In this document: piece by piece, positions 1-10,731 of the stretch
Layout: each line of letters begins with the position of its first letter
How positions within the stretch are numbered: the stretch's first letter is position 1
From: Gamarada debralockiae
Taxonomy: Eukaryota > Ascomycota > Leotiomycetes > Helotiales > Hyphodiscaceae
Assembly: GCA_002803225.1 (NCBI GenBank)
Contig: NXFV01000347.1
Coordinates: forward strand, 1 to 64,000
DNA length: 64,000 nt
Direction: 5' to 3'
The notes under the pieces: model-generated
What the model saw: only the letters and a program-made list of their open reading frames with translations
The model's database searches: none
Told to the model about the DNA's origin: nothing
Translations under genes and position numbers: made by a program

Positions 1-3000
1 AAGGCAGGAGTTAGTATTACTATATATAATATAATAATATTATCTATAGGTTTATTAAAAGATATTTTAAGTAATAATTCACTTAGTATAAAAGAGTTAA
101 ATTACTATTATTCTTATAAGTTTTATTAATTTCTTAACTATTATTATTATTTCTTACTTTCTAAAATACTACTTAATAATAATATATTAACTAAAACTAA
201 AGAAGAAAAGGCCTATAAAGATAATAAGTTTAATACTACCTATTTGTAACTATTATTAGACAATTTTCTCTTTAAGGATAAAAGCTTATAATTTATTAAT
301 TATCTATATAACTAAAGTCTAATAATATATCTTTTTCAATCTTTTAAGTATAAGATTTTGTTTTCTTTTAATATACCTTTTAATACCTTCCTCTCTTAAG
401 TCTAGGAATATTACTTAGACTTATACTCGAACTTGTGTCTGTAAGCCTCGTTTCCTAATAGTACAGCTCTTTAATACAAGAAAGATACTTTTAAGAGTAA
501 GAATCCTATAATTAAATAAAGAATTAAGAAAATCAAAAAACAAAATCTTATAATAACTTTATTTTTTAGCTTTTAGACTTCCTTTTATTTATACTTTATC
601 TTTAAAGGTATTATAATTTGCTTAGTAAATAATATAGACTATTTTATTTAATTTCTTCCCTTTATAATAGCTTTAGGATTTATACTTCTTAATATTTTAT
701 TCCTTAAAAATTCGATTCTTTCTTTTAGCTAATCTCTTCTTTTTCCTAAATTAAGTTTAGCTATTAGTCTACTAAGGCCTCTATAACTTCTATTTATAAC
801 TATAAGTCTTAAATATATCTTAACTAAGCTAAAAACCTCTCTTATATCTAATAATAGTACTTAAGATCTAATATTAATAAAGCTATAAACTAAGGTAAGT
901 CTAAGCTTAGTAACTAATAATATAATAAGACCTAAGGTTATAATTTAATATATATTAAATTATTCTAGAATACTTTATATACTAGCTAAGATAAGAAATA
1001 AGCAAACAAGGCAAATAACAATTAAAGTATCTTTTACTAAGAGTACAAATAGTCTTACTTAACTATAATGAAATCCTCCTTATATAAGTCACTAAATATA
1101 GAGGGGCAAAATACAAGTATAAGCGCTTCCCGATTACGCTATATATTGCATATGCTCTTAGTAAGGGATAAAACTAAAACGAAAACTAACGATATAAAAC
1201 AAAGGTTATAGTGCTTGAACGTACTATAGAATGTATATAAAAAACAAGATATATAATTATAATATTATCTAAGTACTACTTTAGCTACAAAGGCCATTTA
1301 TCCCCCGCTAATACGTGACGAAACTAGCTAAGCGAGGTTCTTATAATTATAAGACCCACTAAAAATCTGAAAAGTAAGGTAACAACAACTTTCTAGACAC
1401 ATTTCCCTACTACAATATATAATTATATAACTTATTTTTTGATATATTTTTGTAGTACATTTAAGTATATAATCTTTGTTTTATATCGTTTTTGTTTTAT
1501 CCCTTATTAAGAGCACGTGCAATATATAGTATAATTAAGATATACTTATACTTGTATTTTATTCCTTTTATAGTATAGCTAGTGATATAAAGTATAATAT
1601 AAGAGATAATAGTAAAAAAGATATAAAGGAAGAGAGAGAATATAATAATAAAGAGGAAGCTATAACTCTAGCTCTTCTATAGGCTCCTCTCTTTAAGCTC
1701 TTCTCCTAGCTATTACCCCTTTAGTCCTTATAGTAATACTTTCTTTTAACTTTTACTAGCTAATATTATCTTGTCTTTTATTACTAAATCTTACTTTAGG
1801 GATATAGGTTATATTTTATCTTACTATAGTACACTAACTCTAATAACGCGCGCTAAATCGTTAGGTCAAGTGATTTAGTATAAATAAGGGGTAAAAGAAT
1901 ATAAATATCAAGTCTACTTTAGCTTATAAGTATAAAGCTTAAGTACTTAAGCTATACTATTTATATAGCTATACTCTTAATTAAGGGGGCTATAGATAGA
2001 GTATATAGTACTACTATACTACTTATAAAGTAATTATATAAATTGCTATTTAAATAATAAAGGAATATAATATAGCTTTTAATATAAGTATAGATTATTA
2101 ATCTTTAAGTGATTTAGTTAATAAAATATTAGCTATTATCCTTTCTTTTAGTATGTCTTATTACTAATAAACTACTATAAAAAGTACTCTTAAAAAGCGT
2201 AGCTAAATTAACGAAGGCTAAGCTTTGTTTAATACTAGTATAAGGCTTAGTCTTAAGTAGTTAAAGGAGTTTTTAAAGTATATAAACTCCTCCTTTAATT
2301 ATATTTATAATATAAAGAGATAAAATAAGAGAAGACAAGGACTATTTAGATAATAGAGATAGGGATCTAGTTATATAAGGTCTAGCTTCCTTACTATATA
2401 GTAGTGTCTTAGGGAATATAAGCCTGTCTTAATTTATATAGTAATATATAGTAAAAGAATAATAAAAGAGGATAGCTAAAGACATTAGCTCTCTTCTTTA
2501 TTATATATAATTATCTATATAACTTAAATATTAGCTAACGTTAAATAATTTATATATTTACTAAAGAGACTAGTTAGTTAATTAATTAATTATTTTATTA
2601 GCTAGTATATTAAAGGCAAAAAGAAATAAAAATATATTAATACTTAGATTTTAATTTAAGTTAGTAAAGTATCTTATTTAAGTATTAAATTAATTTGTAA
2701 AAGTATTTATAATTAGTTTATTTTTATTTATTTATAGTAGTTAATAAACCTTAAAGAGGAATTCCTAGTAAAAGATTTTATCCTTTTAAATTTAAAGTTT
2801 AAAGGATAGTTAAATTTACTTATATATAATATACATAATATACTAAAGGAAACTTTAATTAGTTATATTAGCTAGGTATTTGTTTTTTAAAATCTCTTTA
2901 TTTAAATATATATACCTTTTAATAAAATTTCCTAATATCGCGATTTTACGACTAATCCTCTATATATATCAAAATAATTATTTTTAATCACATAATCAAT

Positions 3001-3050
3001 TGTATCGCACGATTCAAGGGGTCTAGATAATTAATTCGGCTATCTTTTTT
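1..3050. repeat. AT-rich, ORF-free block (probable RIP-eroded repeat)
   Basis: About 3 kb of very AT-rich DNA, dominated by TA, TAA and TTA strings, with no open frame of 60 codons on either strand. Composition changes abruptly around 3000-3060 to ordinary gene-type sequence. In filamentous ascomycetes such blocks are usually old transposons eroded by repeat-induced point mutation (C to T on both strands) and packed as heterochromatin. I recognise no transposase or reverse transcriptase remnant, so the original element cannot be named. A foldback element (about 1101-1568) is embedded in it. The block begins before the window, so its full length is unknown. Confidence 0.75.
1101..1568. mobile_element. 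Foldback / MITE-like inverted repeat inside the AT-rich block
   Basis: Two long arms are reverse complements of each other. The left arm is about 1101-1250 and the right arm about 1410-1568. Outer ends share ATACAAGTATAAG (1111-1123) with its complement near 1549-1561. Further inward, GGGATAAAAC (about 1168) pairs with GTTTTATCCC (about 1495), and the ATATAAAACAAAGGTTATA region pairs with its diverged complement. The centre is about 150 nt, with no coding capacity. Arm differences are mostly C/T and G/A transitions, as RIP would leave. Arms of about 150 nt around a short non-coding core suit a foldback MITE. The exact ends and any target duplication are uncertain. Confidence 0.6.
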
Positions 3051-3292
3051 ACTACAGGGATACACTAATAAAAAGATCGCCATAGAAATCCGAGGGCGGT
3101 GAAGCGCATTAGACCCAAAAGGGTTTTTTGGAAAAAAGTCTATATGACCCGCCATACTGTGGCGTCATTCACTGAAATCTTTCGGTTCCGTGCGGCCAGC
3201 CTCGTCGCCTCACGAGACCTGAAGTCGACTTCAAGAAATCGCGACCGAGAGCCTTCATCACCATATCAACCCCGCTAACGACCCGTGCAACA

Positions 3293-5482
3293 ATGGCAAC
3301 TGGCGCAACAAATAAAGGTAAGCCCTTGTCTGGACTCTGCAATTGAAACTCAAGGAAAGAGCGATGCTAACCCATCTCCACCGTTATCAGCCTCCTTCGG
3401 GAGCGAAGATGAATCCACGATCAAGGTCGCGCCCACTAAGAAGGACGGCAAGGAGAAGGCCCTCAAATTGAAAAAGAGCGCGCCTAAGCAGAACAAGCCT
3501 GGGAACTGGCGCGATGGGAGTGTGATCGATGGTTTGTTTTCCGCAATTGAATCGCGACCTCTCGGCAGCCGGGCGCAATCGCTGATATATGGTCAATCTC
3601 TAGATGACAAGAAAAAAGGCACCGATACACCATCAACGAACTCCGTTCCAGCGTCGCCAGGTCCCATAGTAAATCAGCTAGATGATTCAGCCAAAGAAAC
3701 GTTTGCGACTGGCAGACCACTCGAAGATACCCCCAAGATCCAACAGTGCAGGCATTGCAAGAAGAGCATTCTGAACACGGCAATTACGGCACATGTCATT
3801 GCTTGCTTGAAGGCGAAGAAGGAGAAAGCGCAGCGAAAGAAAGAGCAGAAAGAAGCTAGGGAACGAGAGAAGAAGGGGATAGACGCAGATAGTAAGAAAG
3901 ATGATGAGGGTGATACCAGAATGGAGGACGATGATGATGCCGAGGAGGATGTCTCGCCTGAGAAGAAAGGTCCTAGTGGTTTGAAGAGCACCAAGAAGTC
4001 TGCGGGCAAGAAGCTCGAGATCGACGACACGAAGAAGGGAAAGAAACGCAAGGCTGATGGAGATGCTGAGAAAGGACCGAAGCAGAAGAAGAAGAAGGAA
4101 GAGCCGAAACCAAAGGCTCCTAAGCCCAAAGGTATTTATTTTCCGCATCTTTTACCATTTACTTCTGAAAGATTCCCTATTTCCTCCTTTGATGCTGCTC
4201 CTGGACAGTTGTCTACCGAGAACAAGCCTGTCCGAAGTTGTGCTTCTGCTCCTGTAGCCACGAACCCCTGGGACTGGAACTGGGAACCCCATCTCTATTC
4301 ACCATCCAAGACGCTTCGAGAGCGAATACTATTGATTGGCCAAAAGAGTCCTCGTGGGCGCCCAAGAATACATCCACCGAAGACACCAACTCCAAAGAGG
4401 CAGCGAAGCAAATGTACAAGTACGTCGCCTTCCAAAAGGCTACAGGAACGATCAAAGTCCATCAGTCCAAAGATGCTGCAAGGACGACGCACAATAATAC
4501 ATCCACAGAAAGTATTGTTCAGACAGAGCAAGGAGCGTAGAAAAACCTCGTCCTTCAAAACCGCACGAGACGTTCAAAACACGCCGCCCCTGGTCGAGCT
4601 AGGAGACGAATGCACATCCCCATTGCCTTCAAAGAAGCTTCTGCCTCGACCCAACCCACACTCTCCAACAACATCAACGCCAAAGATGCGGCGAACACAT
4701 TCCGGAAAGCTATTCTCTGTGGGAGGACCTCCAGCATCAAAGGAGCCCGAGGAGCACCCTGCTTTCATCACGTACAATCCAGAATTACCAGCTAACAGCC
4801 TGTTTCAAGGTCCCGTCGACGTTGAGAGACAATGCGGTGTGATCATCAAAGACGGCGTTCAATGCGCTCGATCGCTCACCTGCAAGAGCCATTCCATGGG
4901 AGCCAAGCGCGCTGTTCCAGGCCGCTCTCTTCCTTACGACATGCTGCTCGCAGCTTATCAGAAGAAGAATCAAGCTAAGCAACAAAGTACCCGTCCTTTG
5001 ACTTTTAACATTGCGCAATACTGACAAAAGGAACAGAGGCTGCAATTGACGCCAATGCTCCCCTCGAAGACGAAGAAGAAGCCAACGGCCCTTTCGATTC
5101 CGACGAAGAACTTCAAGGCGTCATGACCGGTCTAGCGAACTGGAACCCTCAACCTCTTGTCCAACCCGAGCCGCAAATCCCCATCCAGCGCAAGTACCAG
5201 AAGGAAGCACTCTACGAACAGTTACGTCAAGCTACTAACGGATTCACTGTCAACATCTTCGCTGTCAAGGGTTATGGATATCAGAAGTTGCAGCCTGGTC
5301 ATCCGGGATTGTTGAATTTGAATGCTGATGGCGAAGCGGATGCGGATGGAGAGGTTGATGGCGCATATGGTGGATTGACGGCAGGCATGCAAGGAGTTGC
5401 GAATCGACGTGCGAGTGGCTTCAATATGCAGCTGCCTCCGAGTCGACGAGCGAGCATGGCGAGTCAGGCGAGTCAGCGATAG
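3293..5482 (+). CDS. SGF73: SAGA complex subunit Sgf73 (ataxin-7 homologue, SCA7 domain)
   Basis: Predicted exons: 3293-3317, 3391-4131, 4810-4986, 5037-5482, giving 462 aa. Sgf73 anchors the deubiquitinase module (Ubp8, Sgf11, Sus1) to SAGA in the nucleus; that role is family knowledge. Visible features: an N-terminal C-x2-C-x12-H-x3-C zinc finger (CRHC...HVIAC, near residue 100), a long lysine/glutamate-rich stretch, then the SCA7 block (GPVDVERQCGV, CARSLTCKSHSMGAKRAVPG, YDMLLAAYQKKNQAKQ), and a conserved tail (MTGLANWNPQPL, NGFTVNIF, GYQKLQPGHPG). I chose ATG 3293 because an upstream GTG-started frame would read through intron 1, which has a GCTAAC branch and TTATCAG end. Intron 2 (678 nt) is open in frame and a multiple of three, so a 688-residue isoform is possible. 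The gene begins only about 250 bp from the AT-rich block. Confidence 0.88.
4132..4809 (+). other. Large stop-free intron of SGF73 (possible retained, coding intron)
   Basis: The segment starts GTATTT after AAGCCCAAAG and ends with a GCTAAC branch and TTTCAAG just before GTCCCGTCGAC. Removing it joins the basic linker (KPKAPKPKG) directly to the SCA7 domain (GPVDVERQCG). It is 678 nt, exactly 226 codons, and the host frame stays open throughout. The encoded peptide would be basic and rich in Pro, Ser, Thr, Lys and Arg, with imperfect reiterations such as GRPRIHPPKTP and GRRTIIHPQK. Other introns in the window are about 40-240 nt. It may be a retained intron, an alternative exon, or a recent insertion. 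Confidence 0.6.
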
Positions 5483-6038
5483 GAGTCTCAAGTTCTTGCA
5501 TTCATTCAGTCTTCGAATACGGTTTGGGGAATGGGAATGGAGTTCATTGGGTGGATGGTATGCATAAATATGGAAATGGGCCGAGAAGGTATGGTATATA
5601 ATTCGAGGGTTGTCCATTTCGCGCATGGTGTTAACTATGGAGGATGCGAAGGCTGGCGTTATTGAAGGACTACGGCCTGGATTCAGATAGTCATAAATGG
5701 TAGCTGGCTAGCACCATCAATCAACGAACTTGCTTCATACTCCGCAAACACTCTTCGCACTCCAAGGATGGTCACTATTCAGTCTGATTGCGGTGGGGGT
5801 ATGATGCACACGTCAAATCATTGATTTGAAATGAGCAATTGGAAATAACTACGACCTTTCCATAGGTAACCAATGCCCAGCAATCTCTCTCCTAACGCCT
5901 TGTTCCACGACATGTATCGCTCGATATCCGCAGTACATCGTTCATTCAATATGAGCAATTGAAAATCCAGAACACTCCACTCACATCCCATCTAATCCAG
6001 ATATCCGGTATCATAATCACTTATTCCACATCAACACC
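5483..6038. other. Intergenic region after SGF73
   Basis: About 550 bp between two genes that converge here. It should hold the 3' untranslated region of SGF73 and the downstream region of the hydrolase relic. ORFs on either strand look like chance frames; no repeat or RNA gene is recognised. Confidence 0.5.
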
Positions 6039-7372
6039 TCAAAATCCTCTAGCCTGCAACCAAGCATGCGTAACATTAAAGCCCAGCTGAGCGCTATAAT
6101 GAAAGTGCCAACAATGACCTGTGTCAGGTACATTCCACCACGAATAACTCGCATTAGGATACAAGTCCGCCGTGCCTGCAAGATAATTCAACGGTCCACC
6201 AACGCATTGTCCCGGTCCATCAATCGGCAAAGCATTCGCGCCGCAAAACAATGTATCCTGCTGTCCCGTAATCGTCAACACATCGCCCGTATATCCATAT
6301 GCCGTGGCAGCAGCCACACCTCCACTTGCACCTTCACCGACTGTAATAGAGTGACGGAGAGCGTAGTCGTAGGCTGGGAATTTGGGGTCGTAGTATGTGC
6401 TATTAGCGTAGGGATCATACTAGAAAAGATACTGGATGCCAGGGAATGAATCAGGCTCCAGGTATCCGACAGGCAGGTATCCGTATTTCTGGGGCTTGAC
6501 AACATCAGCTGGTAACAAGGTACCCGTGACGTAGATGCCTGGCAGGAAATTGAGTATGTATTTCGAATATCCTGTCAAGATTATGGCATTTGCATCATTG
6601 GGATATTTAACGGACAAGCTCTGTGTGATGACAGAACCTAGACTGTGGCCTGCGACAATGACTTGTGAACTTGCGGGGAAAGGGCGAAGCGCCTTTGCGG
6701 GCCATGGCAATGATTTGGTGCGTGATTTCGACCTGGGTGGGACATTGGACGATGAGGATGGGGTCGGGTTGGCTGGACGCGCCGGAGCCGAGTCGGTCGA
6801 TTGCGAAGGTCGGGTAGCCTTGCTGTGAGGCATACGCAATCCAGCTGTAGGTGTGGTTAGAGTAGCCGGAGCCTGGGGGGCCGTCGTCTGACCACTGGGG
6901 AATGTTAGTTGCGGGTCTTGGAGTATTCGTGGGGAGATGCAAGGTTGAGGGCCAGAGATAAGCTCGCAAACTTCAGGGTGAAGAAGAGAACGTCGAAACG
7001 GCAAAATTACATAGTTGCAATCATATGTAGCGTCATGCATAAGAAATTGCAGAGTGTTGGCTCGAGAAGGAACAGGATTTTGAGGCTACAGTATGTACCC
7101 GCAATATTGAACGTGCCTTGAACGAGTTCATCGAACAGTGAACTAACCAGGGAACTGAGGAGGTTGGTGGCCAGGTCCAGATTAATTTGGGTTGCCAGGT
7201 TCAAAGCTTGTTGGAAAGTGGTAGTTGAGACCTCATTTGCGCTGATCGTAATGGGAATAACAACTTCCGTGCAGCTTGGTTCGCGCTTGGTGAGTGGCTG
7301 CGTGGTGGGAGAGCATACTGAGATTTGCAGAAGGACCATTGCCGTCAAGGCAATGCCTTTGAGGAAGTTACT
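6039..7372 (-). pseudogene. Broken secreted alpha/beta hydrolase (lipase/esterase-like)
   Basis: Minus strand. The pieces line up in order as one fungal secreted hydrolase. A hydrophobic leader-like stretch (GIALTAMVLLQISVCS) is followed by FNIAGTYC, then SRANTLQFLMH...TYDCNY. An intron (GTAATT...CAACTAACATTCCCCAG) joins NY to WSDDGPPGSGYS. Then come SWIAYASQQGYPTFAIDRLG, the nucleophile elbow GHSLGS, YILTGYSKYILNFLPG and a C-terminal GHCWHFHYSAQLGF that probably carries the catalytic His. At least three lesions break it: a frameshift at an A-run near 7076-7081, a frameshift near 6662-6666 just before GHSLGS, and an in-frame TAG at 6420-6422. The start also looks damaged, since ATG near 7380 is out of frame with the leader. 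No active enzyme is expected unless these are assembly errors. Confidence 0.78.
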
Positions 7373-7399
7373 TGAGCATTCATTTTGGTATCCGAGGTC

Positions 7400-10266
7400 G
7401 ACTTGAGAAGAGGATGTCGGGGATTATTGAGCTGTGGTATTTCTTTTCGGTGTGGACTCGAGATAATGAGGTTTCGAGGAGAAATCTCTAATGAGCCGTC
7501 TTGTTGTGAGTCAATCCGGGCATACTTCATCCAATGTTCGGAGCCCATGCCGATTCACTGTAATGGTGTGAACGATTCTTATAAGCAGGATCCGAGAGAG
7601 GAAGCGACCATTTGAGGAAGGCGTGGGCAACACAAGACAAGCAAGCACCTTTGTGCAAACTTGCCAGGAGCTTTTCCGGAACCGAAGCCTCGGGAGGCGC
7701 AATCTAGAGGAATAAGGAAATACGAATCCATTTTCAAATAAGCGAAAATCCAAGATTCATAGGGGCTGTAAGAATAATTATTTTATAATTACAATATCAA
7801 TTAGATTGATTTAAATATCGCAAAAAGGATGCATTTAATTTTATAATTTCATATAAGCTTAAAAGTAAAGAGTTCTGGAGTTCTGATAGTATTTGCATTT
7901 AATATAAAGTCGCGCAGATGTAGAGATTTTGAGGTTACCGACATTTTGAAAAATAGATGAATTTCCATTCGTAATCCACCATAAACGGGCAACAACCACA
8001 AAGATAAAGCAACTTGTCAGACTTTTCAGGGACTCAAGTTACGCTGCAGAAGAGAACAAAGTTTCGTCTGATGTCATCCAATAAGTACAACGGAAACCAA
8101 CAGATTGTAATACGGTTGAGCATCCATCAAATCACTCTTGGTCTCTGTTACCGAGGGAGTGGTACTCCCGTCTGCAAGCACTACATGGATTTTCGGGAGG
8201 CGGCAGAGTGGTGATGTCTTGTGCAAATCCCAATATCCGAGTGGCCACGCCGATCAGAAACGAGGGTCGAAATATCTCACTTAATGTGATTCTCGGGTTT
8301 TGTATGCAACTCGCATTGTTATGCCAATTGGATGAACACAGTTGAGGTTAGAGCACAGCACAAACAACGGCGCTAGATATTTGCATATTATTTCGAGCTA
8401 ACATTCATTCTCCCATGTCGAGATTATAATGGGAAGAAGCACAAAATCTGAGGTGCTTCTTGATGCATGCTTTGAACACTGACTTGCCGCAAATGAGAGA
8501 TGCCGCGGAGGCAAGGCCAAATTTAAGTTCTCTAGCACTGTAGAGTTGGAATTGTAGATGTGCTACTCTGTAGCACTCTCCAACGTAATTAATTAAGTAC
8601 AAAGACCTTGGTGAGGCTTTGGGATAGCCCCGATGTTGTCAAACTTTTGATTTCAAGGAGCTTCTGAAGGATCGTTTGGGATAGGCAGGAGAAAATGCTG
8701 AACATAATTGAGCCTAGTTGATACCCACCCTTGATGAGTGACCCAAAGAATAGAAAAGACAGCATAGTGTTACAGTCACACAAATTGCTTCTTCACCTGG
8801 AGACTTTCAGCAAATAGTTCTGGCTTCATCACACCGAGGCACCTGCATGAAAACTTTCGCTGCAGATTTAGCAAAACACGATTACTTTGGTCATGTAGGA
8901 AGCACCGGAAGAAGCACTAACAGGAAACAAAGGGTGTCAACTTTGGAGCTAGCAAGTGACCATGGCCTGGAAGCTTTCCAGTGTGCGTGCCGTACTATAT
9001 GTGAATTATTTATAATTATATGTGGATATTGTCTTGGGCCTGATTTGGCCTATCATGCTGGACCGACAACAGTCTTAATCAACTGAACAATTGAGCAAGA
9101 GAGAAGTGTTAGCAGGCCGCTAGCTGACAGGGCGCACGGAATTTCCAAGGCTGAAGGAAGGTGCTTCCAATGACATCGTGCCTTTCTTTGCGAATGAGCC
9201 TGGCTTCACAGCTTCGACTCTGTATGCATTCCACCATCAGAGTATGATGTCACCCATCCATCCTGGCGCTTCTCAACCTCTCGCAAGCCGTTGCAAAGGG
9301 AAAACAGAGTTGGCAGCTAACTCCACGCCTCAGTGTCACCGCTGACCACCACGTTCCATCGTGTATCCCCACCGCTGATGTGCTTTCTATTGGTGTTCAG
9401 ACAATTCATTCATCGACTCAAGATCAGGGGAAAACTTGAGGGGGGAGATGGACGAGGTTCGCAAAGCGTCGTGGAGGGCCTCATAGCGTGAGCCTTGTGG
9501 ATTGGAGATCCGTCTGTGATTGACGTTTCTTCTGCAAATGAACTTGAGCTGATGGAGTGGGAATGCGTAGAATGGATGTTGCTGGATTTGCTTTTGAACA
9601 CCATTCAGACACTCGGAGATCTCCTGGAAGCAAAGGATGACTTGTTTGTGTTAAGCAACAATACCTGCTCATTCGCTCACCTGCACACGAAGTGCCAAGC
9701 CGATAACAGACTGCTTTGGGCAAGAAGAGCTTCACAGCCATTGAGTTGTTTCTTGCGGTTTCTGCGGCACAGACTTCTCAGTCGAAATTGAAGGACACTT
9801 TGGGCGACTGCTCTTCTAAGAGTTACGGGTATAATGCTGCTGATAGCTTTTTGGCAGGTGCAGGAATGTCGAATTCATGGAAAGTGCGATTCTGAAGAAA
9901 GGTGTGAGGTGCATTTATGCTTCCCCTTTCTCCAGGAAAATACAGAGACCATGTCGTGCCTTTCCCGCGATTTGCAACTGCCGAATCACATCCATGTCAA
10001 AGCTCCAAACAACCTTTCGAAACTGTCAGCAATAAGAACCTTATTTCATTTAGTATTTATTTAAGAACAGACAGACGTCCGGTTTGCTTTGTTCGATCCT
10101 ATTTCATCATTGAGCCCTGCCAATAACCTTATCAGTTCCTGACAATCACGATTTCCCAAGCACCATACCCAAGACTGAAACCCAGATTCTACCTCACGGT
10201 CCTTTGAACAAAACACAACCCTTCCAGATTCCTTGGACTCTCCAATACTTTCAATCCTTCATCCAA
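7400..10266. other. Gene-poor interval, nothing recognised
   Basis: About 2.9 kb. The part 7760-7900 is AT-rich. Short frames on both strands (for example around 9400-9790) have no recognisable domain, no convincing splice structure and coding potential on neither strand that I can defend. It may hold the promoter of the hydrolase relic and 5' sequence of the next gene. Confidence 0.45.
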
Positions 10267-10731
10267 ATGGCATCAAACCAATCTCTCCTCCACAAAATCG
10301 CCCTCCCCTACCGCATCTTCTTCCTGTACATCGAACCCGTCTTCGCACTGGGCGGTACCTATCTGTGTATGGCAGACCCCCAACGTTTCCTCCTCGGCAC
10401 CGTCCCTCTCCCCGCCTGGACTCTGGCCTCACCCATCACCATCTCGCCCATCATGCAGCTTCTACTCACCAACATTGGCGCTCTCTACGCTCTCTTTGCC
10501 ATGAACGAAGCAATTGTCCTGCGCTGTACGAGAGAAAAGAGCGTTTGGTACGCGATCATTGGAGGCATGTTGGCGAGTGATATTGGCCATATTTATGCGG
10601 TGTATGCTGTGGCTCCGGAACGAGTTGCGCAGTTTGTGAGTTGGAGTAGTGATGAGTGGATTAATTATGGGACGCTGCTTGGGGGTGCGTTGATGAGGTG
10701 TGCGTTCTTGTTGGGGGTTGGGAATCAGTGA
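10267..10731 (+). CDS. Small multi-pass fungal membrane protein (DUF7704-like)
   Basis: A 154-aa protein, single exon, starting at ATG 10267 (MASNQSLLHKIALPYRIFF). A longer upstream frame exists, but this methionine begins the conserved-looking part. I see about four hydrophobic segments: around residues 12-32 (YRIFFLYIEPVFALGGTYL), 55-80 (PIMQLLLTNIGALYALFA), 90-115 (WYAIIGGMLASDIGHIYAVY) and the C-terminus (GTLLGGALMRCAFLLGVG). The pattern, including IEPVFALGG near the start, resembles the uncharacterised fungal DUF7704 membrane family; that match is from memory. Function is unknown. Codon use (C-ending codons in the first half) supports a real gene. Confidence 0.6.
   Translation: MASNQSLLHKIALPYRIFFLYIEPVFALGGTYLCMADPQRFLLGTVPLPAWTLASPITISPIMQLLLTNIGALYALFAMNEAIVLRCTREKSVWYAIIGGMLASDIGHIYAVYAVAPERVAQFVSWSSDEWINYGTLLGGALMRCAFLLGVGNQ

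Noticed and set aside
3674..4148. Two long minus-strand frames, rich in Ser/Phe/Leu, opposite the SGF73 linker
   Set aside because: They are the antisense of a lysine/glutamate-rich coding region, which gives long phenylalanine/serine/leucine frames for purely compositional reasons.
7400..10266. Short frames on both strands (8014-8214, 8405-8783, 9410-9791)
   Set aside because: No domain, low-complexity or AT-biased content, and no coherent exon chain could be built.
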